Assembly (NCBI GenBank): GCA_022376465.1
Contig: JACDTU010000004.1
Span: forward strand, 1,860,001-1,924,000
From: Cubamyces lactineus
Lineage: Eukaryota > Basidiomycota > Agaricomycetes > Polyporales > Polyporaceae
Reading direction: 5' to 3'
Length of the DNA: 64,000 bases
A model generated the notes under the pieces. That model did not search any database, was not told the DNA's origin, and saw only the letters and a program-made list of their open reading frames with translations. This document shows positions 34,766 through 46,511 of the stretch, piece by piece (position 1 is the first letter of the stretch; each line of letters begins with the position of its first letter). Both the position numbers and the translations under genes were made by a program.

Positions 34766-37726
34766 ATGTCTTCGGTCAATGTGACCGGTCCCCCTGCGGG
34801 GGTATTTACATCGAGTGCTTCGCCCTCCGATGTGGCTAGTTCCTCTGTCGTGTCCCCGTCTTCAGCCCTTGGCTCTTCGTCTTTCGTCAGCTCGAGCGTA
34901 GCATCCGGCAGCTCAACCTTCACCGCGCAGTCAGGGAGCACGAGCATCCCTGCGGCGTCGGCGTCGCTTTCTGACAGTGCCACTCTACTATCGTCGGCGT
35001 CGGCGTCACATGCTACGAGTACATCTGTAGCCTCTCCTTCTGTTATCTCTGCAAGCACCCTTGCCTCCTCCTTCTCATCCCCGCTTTCGCGGACAGCTCC
35101 CGTAGACGTCCCACCAGCTCCTGTCCCGTCGGCGAGCTCAGTAGTTGTTGCTACCGGACGCTCTACATTCTCTACATTTTCTTCATCTGCTGTTACAGCG
35201 TCGACGGTCGTCTCGCTGCGGGCAACCAGCGCTCCTTCCGTTCTCACTTCGTTCGGCGTCACCGGAATCTTGCCTAACCCGGCCTCCCCTTCCTCAGCGA
35301 GTAGTGCTCAGTCATTTCAGACTGAACCGGCTTCCGCAAGTCTCGTAGACAAGGTTCACACGTCCATCGCTGCTACTCGGTGAGAATTTTCCCTAATTGA
35401 CCTTTTGTCCTCAATAGTCTAATTCGCGATCGACACGCAGGACTTCCCTCCAGATGGCCGAACACACTCAGGCCGATAATCAGTCCAGTGTTAGCCCCCA
35501 GGCCAGCGCTTCTGCATCGGGATCGGCTACTACACAAGTTAGCTCACCTGCGCCGTCCGGGACTGACGATGGACGCGACCCCGCACCTCCACAGTCGTCA
35601 CAGAGCGCGCCTGCTTCGTCTACGGCTTCCAAACCCGCCTCTTCTCCATCTCAGCCCTCTTTGACATCATTGGCGCCCACTTCATCTCCCTCTGGCTCAG
35701 CCTCTGCTTCCGCTTCGGCGTCTCATACAGTAGCTACTCAACATTCCGTGTCTTCGGGATCACCGGAAAGCTCCCCAACACCGACGAAATCTCCGGACAC
35801 CGGGAGCAGCCCAAGCCCGACCTCTACACTTCACGCGGTTAGTTCGCCTTCTTCTCCTGCCCCTGCTTCCCACGACCATACCCAGCCCACCTCCGTTATA
35901 CCCCCGGGCTTCACTGTCGTTGCTCCTGTCGTTCATTCTACTATACCCGCATCTCGCTCTTCCCAGGCATTGGGCAGCCCTGGCGCCATTTCACATTCGT
36001 CCGAGCCAGAGCCTGGGCTGACGCCGCTCGCGCAGAACGACGTCTCGGGACATGCCACGGCCTCTGCGTCCAACAACCCTGCACCAGAGGTACAGCATTC
36101 GCCTTCTCCTGCCCAGCCTACCCCCGTTTCTACCCCTGCTTCTGCATCGAGTCCGCATGATATTAAGAACACGTCTGGTATGGTACAGGCGAATGCGAAC
36201 AGTGCGTCTCCTACGAGCACAAGCACCGTTACGGACCAACCGGAGACGACGTTGTCGACGCCGCACTTCGTGACCGTGACGGATGCGAAGCACCACACAA
36301 GCTTGTCCGTTCCCCCGATCTTCACGAGTGTCGTGGTGTCGCAGCTGCCCGACGGCCAGCAGGTCAGTGTCACACACGTCATTGCGAATCCGACGGGCAT
36401 CTATGGCGTCGAGATCGATTCCAGCCATGGGTAAGTTACCGCTCTCCAGTCTCCCGTATTCATCGACCACAGAGCTCATGCTGTTACTGTAGGTTTTTCT
36501 CAAACAGTGGCGTTGTCGCAGGCGTTTTCCTCGTCGTCGGGATTGTGATTACTGCTGGTTTTGTGGGCGTATGTCTCTTCCTGCGCCGGCGTCGGCGCAA
36601 CCCGCGTTTCATCGAGACGATCTCGCGTCCGCTGCCCATGCCCGATAACCCGTTCGAGGATCCGCGCGATCTGCCAGCGCCCCAGATGCGTTATGCGTCC
36701 GGGTACACTGATCGCACGCTCATCATCGAAAGCGGGACAGCGAACAGGGATGCTCCTCGTCCTCAGCGTAGCCCGTTCGACGACGATATGGCTCCCGCCG
36801 CCCTGAGTCGCCCGCCAAGCAGCCGCAGTGCGTCGCGCTACAACGGTCTAGGTCTTGCAGGAGTCGGTGCGCATGGTCGCTCTGGCAGTACGGACAGCTC
36901 TCGGTCTTCCGCCGCGTCGCGCTCGCGCTCGCGCCATACGAGTGGGCAGAGTGGCGGCATCGGGTTAGCAATCACCTCCGACTTCCCGCAAGGCGCCAAT
37001 GCGCGCGAGCGCCGCCCAGATGCACCCCCGCCTTCCGCACAGTCGTCGCCGTCCATCTATCCGCCCACGCTTCCGAATGAGGACGACGAGGGAGTACTGG
37101 TCGACGTTCCGCTGAATCGTCACCGCGACAGCAGCACGCCCAGTGTACACTCCGTCGCGCGCAAGCCTGTGCCCTCGCCCGACCTCATTCCTAGTGCTCC
37201 CTCTCCTTCCCCCAATTCTCCGGCTCCTGTCGCATCGCCCATCCCCCGTACGCCCCAGGCTTCAGCGCGACCGCCCGTCATCCCACCACGCAGCCCTCTC
37301 AGGCGGAACAGCATGAACGCGACGCAGCCGCTTTCCCCACCACCCTACAAACGTCCACCGATCTCGCTCGACACGCGCATGGTCTCGCCGCAGCTCGCGC
37401 GCAACGACACCGCTGGCACCTCCGCCACTTCTGCAACCGCGAGTTCGTCAGAGATGGAGAGCATTGCGCTCAGGCCTTACGAACCGCTCACGCCCCCGAC
37501 CTCGCTCTCATCTCTCACGCCTCCAGGTTCCAGCGTCGGGCACGAGTCTTCGAGCTCCCCTTTGTCGGAAAAACCTGGATCCTTCATGGATATGCGCGAC
37601 AGCGTGGTGGGATCGCCCGGTTTGGGGCCGATGGCTCCGCCGCTCCCGGCATTGACGCCAATGAATCCGCGCAAGGAGACATTCTACACGCGCCGAAATG
37701 GATCCCAGGTGCGTCTGGCTGATTGA
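34766..37726 (+). CDS. Ser/Thr/Pro-rich single-pass surface protein A
   Basis: Exons 34766-35379, 35441-36430 and 36493-37726 give about 945 residues. The first ~540 residues are dominated by Ser, Ala, Thr and Pro, a mucin-like and probably heavily O-glycosylated ectodomain. FFSNSGVVAGVFLVVG introduces one membrane segment (IVITAGFVGVCLFL) followed at once by RRRRR, a stop-transfer signal. The cytoplasmic tail (about 390 residues) is Ser/Pro-rich and disordered, with DNPFEDP and SPPPYKRPP short motifs. No cleavable signal peptide is visible. The architecture resembles fungal wall-stress sensors of the Mid2/Wsc kind, but no cysteine-rich domain is present, so that role is an inference. A similar gene lies at 48868-51521. 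Confidence 0.85.
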
Positions 37727-38328
37727 CGTCGATATGTACGGGGCATACAGACTGATAAGGTATCGCTTATGGCAGCGCCGGCCCAGCGTTGAGTGGAAGA
37801 ACTGAAGATCGTTCCAGTTGCGACCGGTCTGATAGCTCGCTCGACCTCGTCACCTGCAAGTCGGCTACCGCATCAGCTTCCAAGTCGTGTTCTGTGTTCT
37901 TTCCCAGACGTGTTGCCAGAGCCGCGTCTTGTATCATAGCATGTGCGCATATGCGCCTTCCCATCTATCCACAACCTGCGCTCGTATTCCGCATACACTT
38001 AGAAGGCCGCCCACCTTCCGCGATGCCTACTCCACTATCCACTATGCTTCTTTGACGATTCCATAACGACTTGTACATCAGATATCTGATGCACGTACGC
38101 TCCGCCGCTGCGCATGTTGTATCACTTCCATGCGCGGAGTACTGCGACTCTTTGTAATTCTAAATATCTCGAAGGATTGGCATTGTATTGTAAACATTTC
38201 ACATGTATGCGGATTCGTATCCAAAACACCCCGCTTCCTTGCAGGTTGTAGATGGGTATCAATCGTGTCTTGACTCGAAGCGTTGTTGAGACCGGAACTT
38301 TAGGCAGAAGCTTGCTGTAGTGCATAGC
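37727..38328. other. Convergent intergenic region
   Basis: 602 nt between converging stops. No gene or repeat is supported. Confidence 0.55.
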
Positions 38329-39592
38329 TCACGTCGTTGCGTTGATAATGCGCGATGAGTTTGTGACGAAGCCGTAGAGCTGGAAAACGAATATCAGTAC
38401 ATGGCCTTGAGGCTTCCCGAGGTTTGCAGGGAAGGTAAGCCATACCACATTGGCATTGAAGAGCACATTCTCAAGTCCGCCCGCCGGCGACTTCGTTGCA
38501 ATACAATCGTCCACGACGATGCAGTCGTATCCCTTGGAATACGCGTCTGAGAGCGTTCCCAGCACGCACTGTAGCGGTCTCATGAGGGCTCGCGATTACG
38601 CAGAGGTAGAAAGTAATGCCTAGAAGTTGTAGGCACGTACGGACCTGATCGGCATTAATCCCCGTGAAGAAGAGCGTCGTGATACCTTGTTCCTGTAGAT
38701 AGAGGTCGAGTGCCGTCTGCGAGCCCCACAATGCACCCATCCTGGCCGAGAGTATGAGGTCTCTGCACGTTATCCGTGCCGCGCATGGCTCACCTATTCT
38801 TATGGATCCAGATGTCAGTTCCTGCCCGCTTGCCTTCTTCGTACATGGTCTGTAGCGGACCATAGAGCTGAGTGTTGTACTCGCCGCGCATGAGCAGACG
38901 GCCGAAATCGCCTGGGAGGGGGGCGCCGATCCCGCCGCGGCTGCCCTTACTGAAGCAGCGGACGAGCGAAGGTGGGATAGTTGTGAGCTCGTGTTCAGTG
39001 AGACCCCAATTCCTACAATATTTCGGATGCACAATGTGAGACCATGTGGAAATTGTAGGCCCGTAGGCTTGAAAGCGGCGGGTATAGGTAGCATGGGAGA
39101 AACGCATTCAAAACTCACACCCAGATTATCTTGACATCCTTCGCGCGAAGCGCAGGGACCAACTTCGTCAGCTGGCTGACGCATGCAAGCCCGGAGGGAT
39201 GCGCTCTGATGTCCGGGTGCAAGAAGTAGCTGTGACGATGGAAAGCCGACACGCCATTTTGCGATACAGGACGTGAGAGCGGTACAATGAGCGGAGCCCA
39301 CAACGTCCACTCACTTCTGCATGTCGAGGACGAGGAGCGCACTACGCTTCTTCGCGATGCGGATGACTCGGTCCCCATCAACAGGGACTTCAAGCTGCGC
39401 TGCGGGGTATAGAGGAGGCACAGGCTGGTCCCCAGCAGCCCCATCTTGCACAGTGCTGTCGTATTCAAGGGCGCCGTTCCCGGACAAATGGGTTGTCCGA
39501 GTGAGGTCTATGAGACCTGTTGGATATTCAACCCAGAAGGAGACACCATTGCCATATTCTGTAGCAGCGGAGAGCTTGGGTGGGTATGCCAT
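38329..39592 (-). CDS. Isochorismatase-like cysteine hydrolase, copy A
   Basis: The minus-strand exons join into about 290 residues. After an ~80-residue N-terminal extension, SALLVLDMQNYFLHPDIR contains the catalytic Asp (residue 90). VNWGLTEHELTTIPPSL and GRLLMRGEYNTQLYGPLQ follow. WIHKNRMGALWG holds the likely catalytic Lys, and GINADQCVLGTLSDAYSKGYDCIVVDDC the catalytic Cys, split from Gln by an intron near 38585-38640. This Asp-Lys-Cys set defines the isochorismatase-like superfamily (isochorismatase, nicotinamidase, N-carbamoylsarcosine amidase); the substrate cannot be told. The last exon encodes LYGFVTNSSRIINATT. The ATG at 39592 is the first in frame. A close tandem copy lies 1 kb upstream on the same strand. 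Confidence 0.9.
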
Positions 39593-40598
39593 AGTGAGAT
39601 GGCCCTGGGTGGGCATCAGTCTTAGATGCGTGCTCGTCTGTGGAGGGTGCACACTCACCGTAGGTATGTGGGAGGCTGGGGGCTGGTTGTTGGCGGGGGA
39701 CGGCAGGTAGCTCGGGGAGGAAGCTTTAATAGCACCAGAGGCAGGCGCTGCTGCGTTTCTCGCGCAGCACAGAATCGAGTCAGGACGTCCGTCATGTCAT
39801 GATCACGTCAACCGTCCTGCGAACGCGTAGAAGGCGATACCTGCCTGCGCGTGTCTCGTCAGGATGACTAGCTCTGTGGGTTCGGCCTGTAGATGCAATC
39901 CCAGGAAGCCAATTCGGCGCTCAGGATCGTGTAGATCTTCGAGATGGGTGTCGAGGCATTGTTCGGAGGCGAGCAAGCGAGCAGGGACGATGATACCGGC
40001 CTGAGCGTTCGAGCATGGAGATGCATAGATGTACCGTTGAGCGAGGATCAACAGAACTTGGAGGGAAAAGATGTCACCGCCTTGAATTGCTTACTGGCAG
40101 ACGGTGCGCTGCGAGTGATTGGGCCCGCCGCCCCGGGGCATGGAGTTACAAAAAGTTATATTGACTATTCTGATTTGTGTTCAAATGCTGCTTTTGCTTG
40201 GTCAGAGGACTACGAGCACAAAGTTGTTTGCGCAAAGGTTGTGGCTAGTCGACGTCGACGTCCTCGGAGATAGTACTAGTTAGTAGTAGTTCGTCCGAAA
40301 CCAAGTACTATAGGCGCTTACAGCCTGCAAACGCTCGCGCTTAGCGCTTACTAGCAGTAGTTCAACTTGTGTTACTACCATCTGTCCATAGTCTAGTCAA
40401 CGTGAGCTCATTCATATCCCCTTGCTTGTGTGATTCTACGTATGCACTGAATATGGCTAGCATGATGCCATTGGCGTTTCCGAGAAAGGGCTCTACACAC
40501 AAAGGGGTATTATTGAAGTTCTTCTGCTTCCTGGGCCTCTGGTACCTCACCCTATAAGATCCGTTCCAAACGGCTATACTCCATGTACATTTACCATA
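39593..40598. other. Intergenic, 1.0 kb, no gene seen
   Basis: The spacer lies between the two tandem hydrolase copies. It holds short direct repetitions of TAGTA type (40270-40290) and no supported coding region. A promoter for copy A is expected near 39600-39750, but no clear TATA box is present. Confidence 0.5.
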
Positions 40599-41966
40599 TC
40601 ATGTCGCTGCGTTGATGATACGCGACGAGTCTGTGACGAAACCGTAGGACTGAAGTGGAAGTTAGTTCTAGATCATGAGGTATACCAAACAAGAGCTGAA
40701 GCCCTACCCCACTAGAGTTGAAAAGGACGTTCTCCAGCCCGCCGGGCGGCGACTTCGTTGCGACACAATCTTCCACGACGATGCAATCGTATCCCTTGGA
40801 ATACGCATCGACCAGTGTTCCCAAGACACACTGGGCCATACATTGAATCAGCGTCAGCAACACGCAAACGCTGGATAGGCTGTCATGATCTCATCGCCCG
40901 TGCATACGCACCTGGTCGGCATTGACTCCTGCGAAGAAAAGTGTGGTGATGCCTTGTTCTTGGAGGTAAAGGCCGAGTGCCGTCTGGGGTCCCCATAGTC
41001 CGCTCATCCTGCACAAATTGAGCGCGGGCGCATCAGGTCTCTGCACCTCTCCGTTGCCACGCTCGCACGTTCGCAGGCCGCGGCTCGCTCAGTAGGCACC
41101 CAGAGGTGTCCAAGAAGCCATTTCGCGCACGGCCCGAGCGCTGCAAACGACGAGAGCATGCGGTTCTCACCTATTCTTGTGAATCCAGACGTCGGTACCC
41201 TCTCGCCTGCCTTCTTCATACAAGGTCTGCAGCGGGCCGTACAGTTCCGAGTTGTACTCGCCGCGCATGAGAAGGCGGCCAAAGTCTCCCGGAAGCACCG
41301 AGCCGAATCCGCCGCGCCCTCCCTTCTTGAAGCCACGGGTGAGCGAGGGCGGGATTGTAGTGAGCTCATGCTCGGTCAAACCCCAGTTGCTGTATATGAT
41401 ATTCAGGTGAACGTAAACGGGCACAATGACGGCATGTGCAAGGCAGCGCGAAATTAGACATGCATGCGGGAGAGCGGACGTCAGCGTGGATATTCGAATC
41501 AAGAGATGGGGATTGGCTTACACCCAAAGGATCTTGACACCATGCGCACGGAGCTCAGGGACTAGGTTCATGAGCGGGATAACGCATGCGAGCCCAGTAG
41601 GATGATCCCTGATGTCCGGATGCAAGAAGTAACTGCCGATGCGGACGGCAATATTAGTCACTTCATCAGACGCAGAGTACCCGCCGCTCACTTCTGCATG
41701 TCCACGATGACGATTGCGCTGTGTTTCTTCGCGATGCGAATGACGCGGTCACCGTCAACTGGGATGTCCAGCTGCGACGTGGGTTGGAGCGGTGGTACTG
41801 GCACGTCCTGCGCGGCTTCGTCTTGAACGGTTTCGCCATTCTGCAACGCACCCTTGGGCAGATGGGTCGTGCGGGAGAGGTCAATGAGCCCTGCTGGATA
41901 TTCGACCCAGAACGAGGCTGCGTTGCCATACTCTGTCGCGACGGCGAGCTTGGGGGGATGTACCAT
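40599..41966 (-). CDS. Isochorismatase-like cysteine hydrolase, copy B
   Basis: This is a tandem paralogue of copy A with the same exon plan and about 290 residues. MVHPPKLAVATEYGNAASFWVEYPAGLIDL parallels the start of copy A. SAIVIVDMQ carries the Asp, WIHKNRMSGLWG the Lys, and AGVNADQCVLGTLVDAYSKGYDCIVVEDC the Cys. The final exon reads SYGFVTDSSRIINAAT. All three catalytic residues are intact, so neither copy looks degenerate. The two proteins are very similar from VNWGLTEHELTTIPPSL onward and more divergent in the N-terminal 60 residues and introns, which points to an old duplication under selection. Confidence 0.9.
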
Positions 41967-42471
41967 CCTGCTGTAGATCTATGGGCGGGCGTTGGGTACG
42001 GTGGCGTCGGCGAGAGATAACGAAGACACTTACCGTGGGTGTGGAGATGGTGGTGGTTGATGTGTGAGATGAGAGGGGAGGCGATGGATGAAGTAGATAA
42101 GGGAATTGGACAGGTGAGAAGGTTTCAAACGCTGTGAAGTACGGCTGCCTTGTTCGCGCAGCTAGGAGCCAGGGCTAAGTACAGGTCGGCAGGTCTGCGC
42201 TATTTCGGTGACGTCACGTTACCGCGACAAGTTATACGAGCGCGTCGCTGGTGTGCGGAGGACGCGACGCGACCTCGAACGCGCCCACCTGATCGCGACT
42301 GGCCCATTTCACCAGGGGATTTGAAACGAATCGGGGTACCTATCTGAACGTACTAATCCATTTTCAAGTACAGGTATCGACATAAATATCAGGGAAAGGT
42401 ATATCCGTATGGCGGGTCCCATCCAAGTCCCACCCAAGGCCACACGCTAAATATCGACAGATTACTCCACT
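41967..42471. other. Intergenic, hydrolase B promoter
   Basis: 505 nt upstream of hydrolase copy B and downstream of MDR copy A. No gene or repeat is recognised. Confidence 0.5.
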
Positions 42472-43972
42472 GCTGGGTCTACTTTCACAACGACCTTGCC
42501 TGTCGCGCGCCTCGACATTAGCCTCTCGTACGCTTTTAGCGTATCCTCGAACGCGAACACCGAGTCCACCAGTGGACGAATTTTGCCTATAGTTAGGTCA
42601 GTATTCGGGGCGCTACCCTCAGGGGACAACCTTCGCACGTACCCTCTTCCACCATTCGCGCAAATTCGAAGCTATCCTCCGAGTCCGGTTTGACCGAGAG
42701 GAGCCTGTAAGAGATGATACAACGTTCAGCCCTCTGGCATTTACTACCGCCTTACAAGCAACACTCACTTCCACTTGCGGTTCGTGCCGCCCATGAACGA
42801 AGGCCGCAGGAACACGTTCCACGCGAAGCTCGCGTAGTTCCCCAGCCCCGAGCCCTGAGGCCCAACAGAGATGAACACGCCGCGCCGTGCGAGGTAGGCG
42901 GGGCTTTTGACAAATAGTGTCGGGTCGAGCGCACCGGTTGCCTCGAGGAATACATCGTACTTGGGCGTCGGGTTCGCAGCGGCAAGTTGTTCGTGGAGTG
43001 GTGACTTTGTGTAGTCGAAGAACTAGTCCGTGGCCATCCATTAGCTTTCGAGCGTCCTGAGGTAAATTGCTTATACGCGCACCTCGTCCGCACCCAGCTC
43101 CCGCACATACGCCTCGTTCCTTGCCGACGCGCTCACCGCAACGCGCGCGCCCAGCGCCTTCGCAATCATAATGGCAAATGAACCCACTGCGGTGCTACCA
43201 CCGTTGACGAACAACGCTTGGCCAGTCTTGAGTCGCCCGATATCCGTAAGTGCCTGGTACGCCGCTAGGCCCGCGACAGAGAATCCTGCCGCTTGCGTCA
43301 CGCTCACGTTCGACGGTCGGTGCGCGAGGTTCTCAGCGGGCAGGCGTGTGTACTGTGCGAGGGCGCCTTGGTTGTTACTGAAAAACTGGTCTACGAGGTA
43401 AGGCGCGTAAGGGCGGGACGACGCGCTTGTTGAGGGGGTTCACTTACTGGGTGGGATCCAGCCGAATACCTCGTCGCCTGCTTTGAACGCAGTGCCGTTG
43501 CCGTTCACGACGACACCCGCGAGGTCATACTCGGCCGCGTGTATACGTCGGAGCACAAAGCCTGGCAGGAGGTTCATCAAGGTATATCCCCTGGACCCAC
43601 CCACGAGTCAGCCGCGCAGTTCTACTTGCAATGATGTCTCAGGGAAAATACTCACACTGGATTGAGAGCGGCAGCTTGCACCCTGACAAGCACCTCGCCC
43701 TTCTTGAGCTTGGCGGACACAGGGGTGTCGTTCGAGAGCTTGAGCACTTTCGCGGGCTCTCCACTGCCCGTGATGCGCCACGTCCTCTGTGTCGCAGGGA
43801 TCTCCGTGTATTCCTTGTTTGCGGCTGCGACGAAGGAGCTCAGCTCCGTACGCGAGGCGCTTGCTGAGGATTCAAGCTCTGTGGCGGCAGCTGCAGATGG
43901 TGCTACCACCTTCGGGTCGGGAGTAGACACGGTGGGTGCGTCGAGGGGGGTGGCAGCGCGTTTGGGACACAT
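42472..43972 (-). CDS. MDR quinone-oxidoreductase-like protein, copy A
   Basis: The minus-strand product is about 425 residues. An Ala/Ser-rich, low-complexity N-terminus of ~70 residues precedes the core ATQRTWRITGSGEPAKVLKL. The GroES-like half contains KGEVLVRVQAAALNPV, AAEYDLAGVVVNGNGTAFKAGDEVFGW. The nucleotide-binding half has ALFVNGGSTAVGSFAIMIAKALGARVAVSASARN and LGADEFFDYTKSPL. The catalytic-zinc Cys/His ligands of alcohol dehydrogenases are absent, which places it with zinc-free quinone reductases and enoyl reductase-like MDRs. The end reads RRATGKVVVKVDPAVE. A TATATAT sequence at 44038-44044 lies about 66 nt upstream. The substrate is unknown. Its tandem copy lies 0.8 kb upstream. 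Confidence 0.9.
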
Positions 43973-44794
43973 GGTGATCTAGAGGAGGACGCAGTCGGAG
44001 GTGAATATGGTCAGAATCCTGAAGTTCGCCGCGGTACTATATATCGCGTTGGTGCATATCAGCAGCTACCTGGAAGCAGAGCCAGGCCCGGAAACGCAAT
44101 TTAGCTCGGGACAGACTAGCTACGTTGGCCAGGCGTTCTGACACATCGGTCGGCCTGCGCGACCGCGCATTTGTGATCTTCAGAGCTGTATGAATCCCAC
44201 TTGAGGCTACGGCGGACAGATTCTCTGGGAGGCTAGAGAGCGGCTCACCTACAAGTTTGTGGCTGTATGCGGGAAGCGCTCAGTAGCCGGCGCGTCGCGT
44301 GTGTTCGGGCAGTCCGTGTCCTGGGAACGCACGTCGACGAGGGCACTCGAGGCTTCGCGCCTCTGGACAGCCCCTGCACCTAAATGCTGTGATAGATTGG
44401 GCAAACGCTGATACACGCCAGGGCGCGGAAAGATCGACACGCGGGTTGAAATACCTCTCATTATAACACCCGCTCGTCCGAATCGGCACGCTAGAGGCAT
44501 ACTTGAGTGTACCCGTCCTCGAGGACTCTACGTTGTGGTGACCGGTCTCAGGGATGCATCAGTAGCTAGGGCCGACCTTGCGAAGCAATGCTACCGACAA
44601 TGCGAGGTCAACATCGCCGTGCTATTCGGGCACGCCATAGGCCGGATGCAATCCCAGAGAGGACGCGACGCCCACATCTCCCGGTACACTGAGGTCGATT
44701 ACAACATCGTCGAACACAGGTATCAATATCGGAACACGGTTATGGTATACAAGAGAGTAACTCCCTGGAGTCCGCACCTTCGCCCACACCTCGC
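43973..44794. other. Intergenic with TATA box at 44038
   Basis: 822 nt between the two MDR copies. TATATAT at 44038-44044 probably serves MDR copy A. No coding region is supported. Confidence 0.5.
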
Positions 44795-46511
44795 TCATTC
44801 TACTGTGGGATCGACTTTGACGACGATCTTCCCCGTCGCGCGTTTGGTCAACAGCTTCTCGTAGGCTTTCAGTGCGTCCTCGAACGCGAACACAGAGTCT
44901 ACCAGTGGGCGGACCTTGCCTAAGGGTCTATGTAAGCCATCGCGCATGGCAAAGGTGGGAATGAACGGAACGTACCTTCTTCCACGAGCTTCGCAAACGC
45001 CTCCAGGTCCTCGTGTACCGGCTTCACCGTAACAAGTCTACAAGCAACCCCACGTCAGCCATGCATGACCTGAAATCCCGCTGCCACCTAGGCGTGCAGC
45101 GCAGCACGAGACTCACTTCCACTTCCGCTTCGTCCCGCCCAAGAACGACGGCCTCAAGAACACGTTCCACGCAAAGCTCACGTAGTTGGTCAGGCCCGAG
45201 CCCTGCGGCCCGACCGAGATGAAGACCCCGCGCGGGACGAGGTACGCTGCGCTCTTGACGAAGAGCGTCGGGTCGAGCACGCCGACCGCCTCGAGGAACA
45301 CGTCGTACTTGGGCTCTTTGTTCGCTGCGGCGAGCTGCTCGTGCAGCGGCGATTTGGTGTAGTCGAAGAACTGCCCGCCAGAATCACCGTCAGCCACTTC
45401 CAGAACGATTGGCCGCTACGACTCAAAAGACTGTAACGTACCTCGTCTGCGCCAAGCCCGCGCACATACTCCTCGTTCTTCCCAGACGCGCTCGCCCCGA
45501 CGCGCGCCCCGAGCGCCTTCGCGATCATGATCGCGAACGAGCCCACGGCCGTGCTCCCGCCGTTCACGAAGAGCCACTGGCCTTCCTTGAGCTGCGCGAC
45601 CTCCACGAGCGCCTGGTACGCCGTGAGCCCCGCGATGCCGAACCCGGACGCCTGCGTCGCGGTCACGTTCGACGGCCGGTGCGTGAGGTTGGCGGCGGGC
45701 AGGCGGGTGTATTGCGCGAGCGCGCCTTGGCCGGTGCTGATAGACTGGCCTGTTGAGACGATGTGCGACTGTCAGCATCCGTCTTATAGGTATTGGGTAG
45801 AGGCGCATATGGCCGCGAAGTCGCGTAGTATAAAATCGAACTTTCGAACTAAACAGAATCCGAAGACGAGCGGAGGCTGAAAAGCACTCACCGACCGGGA
45901 TCCAGCCAAAGACCTCGTCGCCCTCCTTCAGCCCCGTGCCGTTCCCGTCGACGACGACGCCCGCGAGGTCGTACTCAGCCGCTTGCACGCGCCTGTTGAC
46001 GAAGCCCGGCAGAACAGCCATCATCTTGTATCCCCTGTTCGACCGAGCAGTGCGTCAGTCGCGCTTTGCATCCTTCTGTGCACGCCCATTCCCACCACAA
46101 CCGCCGTTCTCCGCCTCCCGCCGCCCTCGAACACAGACACGGTCTTCCCCCGCACTCACGTCCAAACCGCACGTCCGTCAACGCTTCGAGAAAAGAGACT
46201 CACACAGGGTTGAGGGCAGCAGCCTGCACCTTAACGAGCACCTCGCCTTTCTTGAGCTTCGCAGGCACGGGGGTGTCCTCCGCGAGCTTGAGCACCTTGG
46301 CGGGCTCGCCGCTGCCCGTGATGCGCCATGACCTCTGCGTCGCGGGCAGCTTCTTGTCTTCCTTGGCCGTCGCTGCTTCAGCTGGAGCCGCGGTTGCAGG
46401 GGGAATGGCCTCAGGTTCCACGGGCTTGCTCTGTCCGGAGGGTTGTGGCGCGGCGCTGGGTGCAGGCGCAGTTGCGGGACTCGCACTGTCGGTAGCTTGT
46501 TCGGCAGACAT
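44795..46511 (-). CDS. MDR quinone-oxidoreductase-like protein, copy B
   Basis: Tandem paralogue of copy A, about 440 residues. The Ala/Pro/Glu-rich N-terminal extension (starting MSAEQATDSASPATAP) is longer and unlike that of copy A, but from LPATQRSWRITGSGEPAKVLKL onward the two agree closely. The core shows KGEVLVKVQAAALNPV, AAEYDLAGVVVDGNG, WLFVNGGSTAVGSFAIMIAKALGARVGASASGKNEEY and ADEFFDYTKSPLHEQLAAA. The end is KRATGKIVVKVDPTVE. Zinc ligands are absent. Introns lie at the same places as in copy A, for instance after AALNPV and before FFDYTKS. GC-rich third positions are more pronounced here than in copy A. Confidence 0.9.

Noticed and set aside
34660..35262. 200-codon open frame on the minus strand
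   Set aside because: It is the antisense shadow of the Ser/Thr-rich surface protein A; its Glu/Asp/Val/Ala composition is what the complement of Ser/Ala codons gives, and it has no domain.
39803..40273. Possible small genes in the spacer between hydrolase copies (82 and 109 codons)
   Set aside because: No recognisable domain, no supporting splice sites and poor codon use.
42472..46511. MDR genes as zinc alcohol dehydrogenases
   Set aside because: The catalytic Cys/His zinc ligands and the structural Cys cluster are missing; the sequences fit zinc-free quinone reductase-like MDRs.
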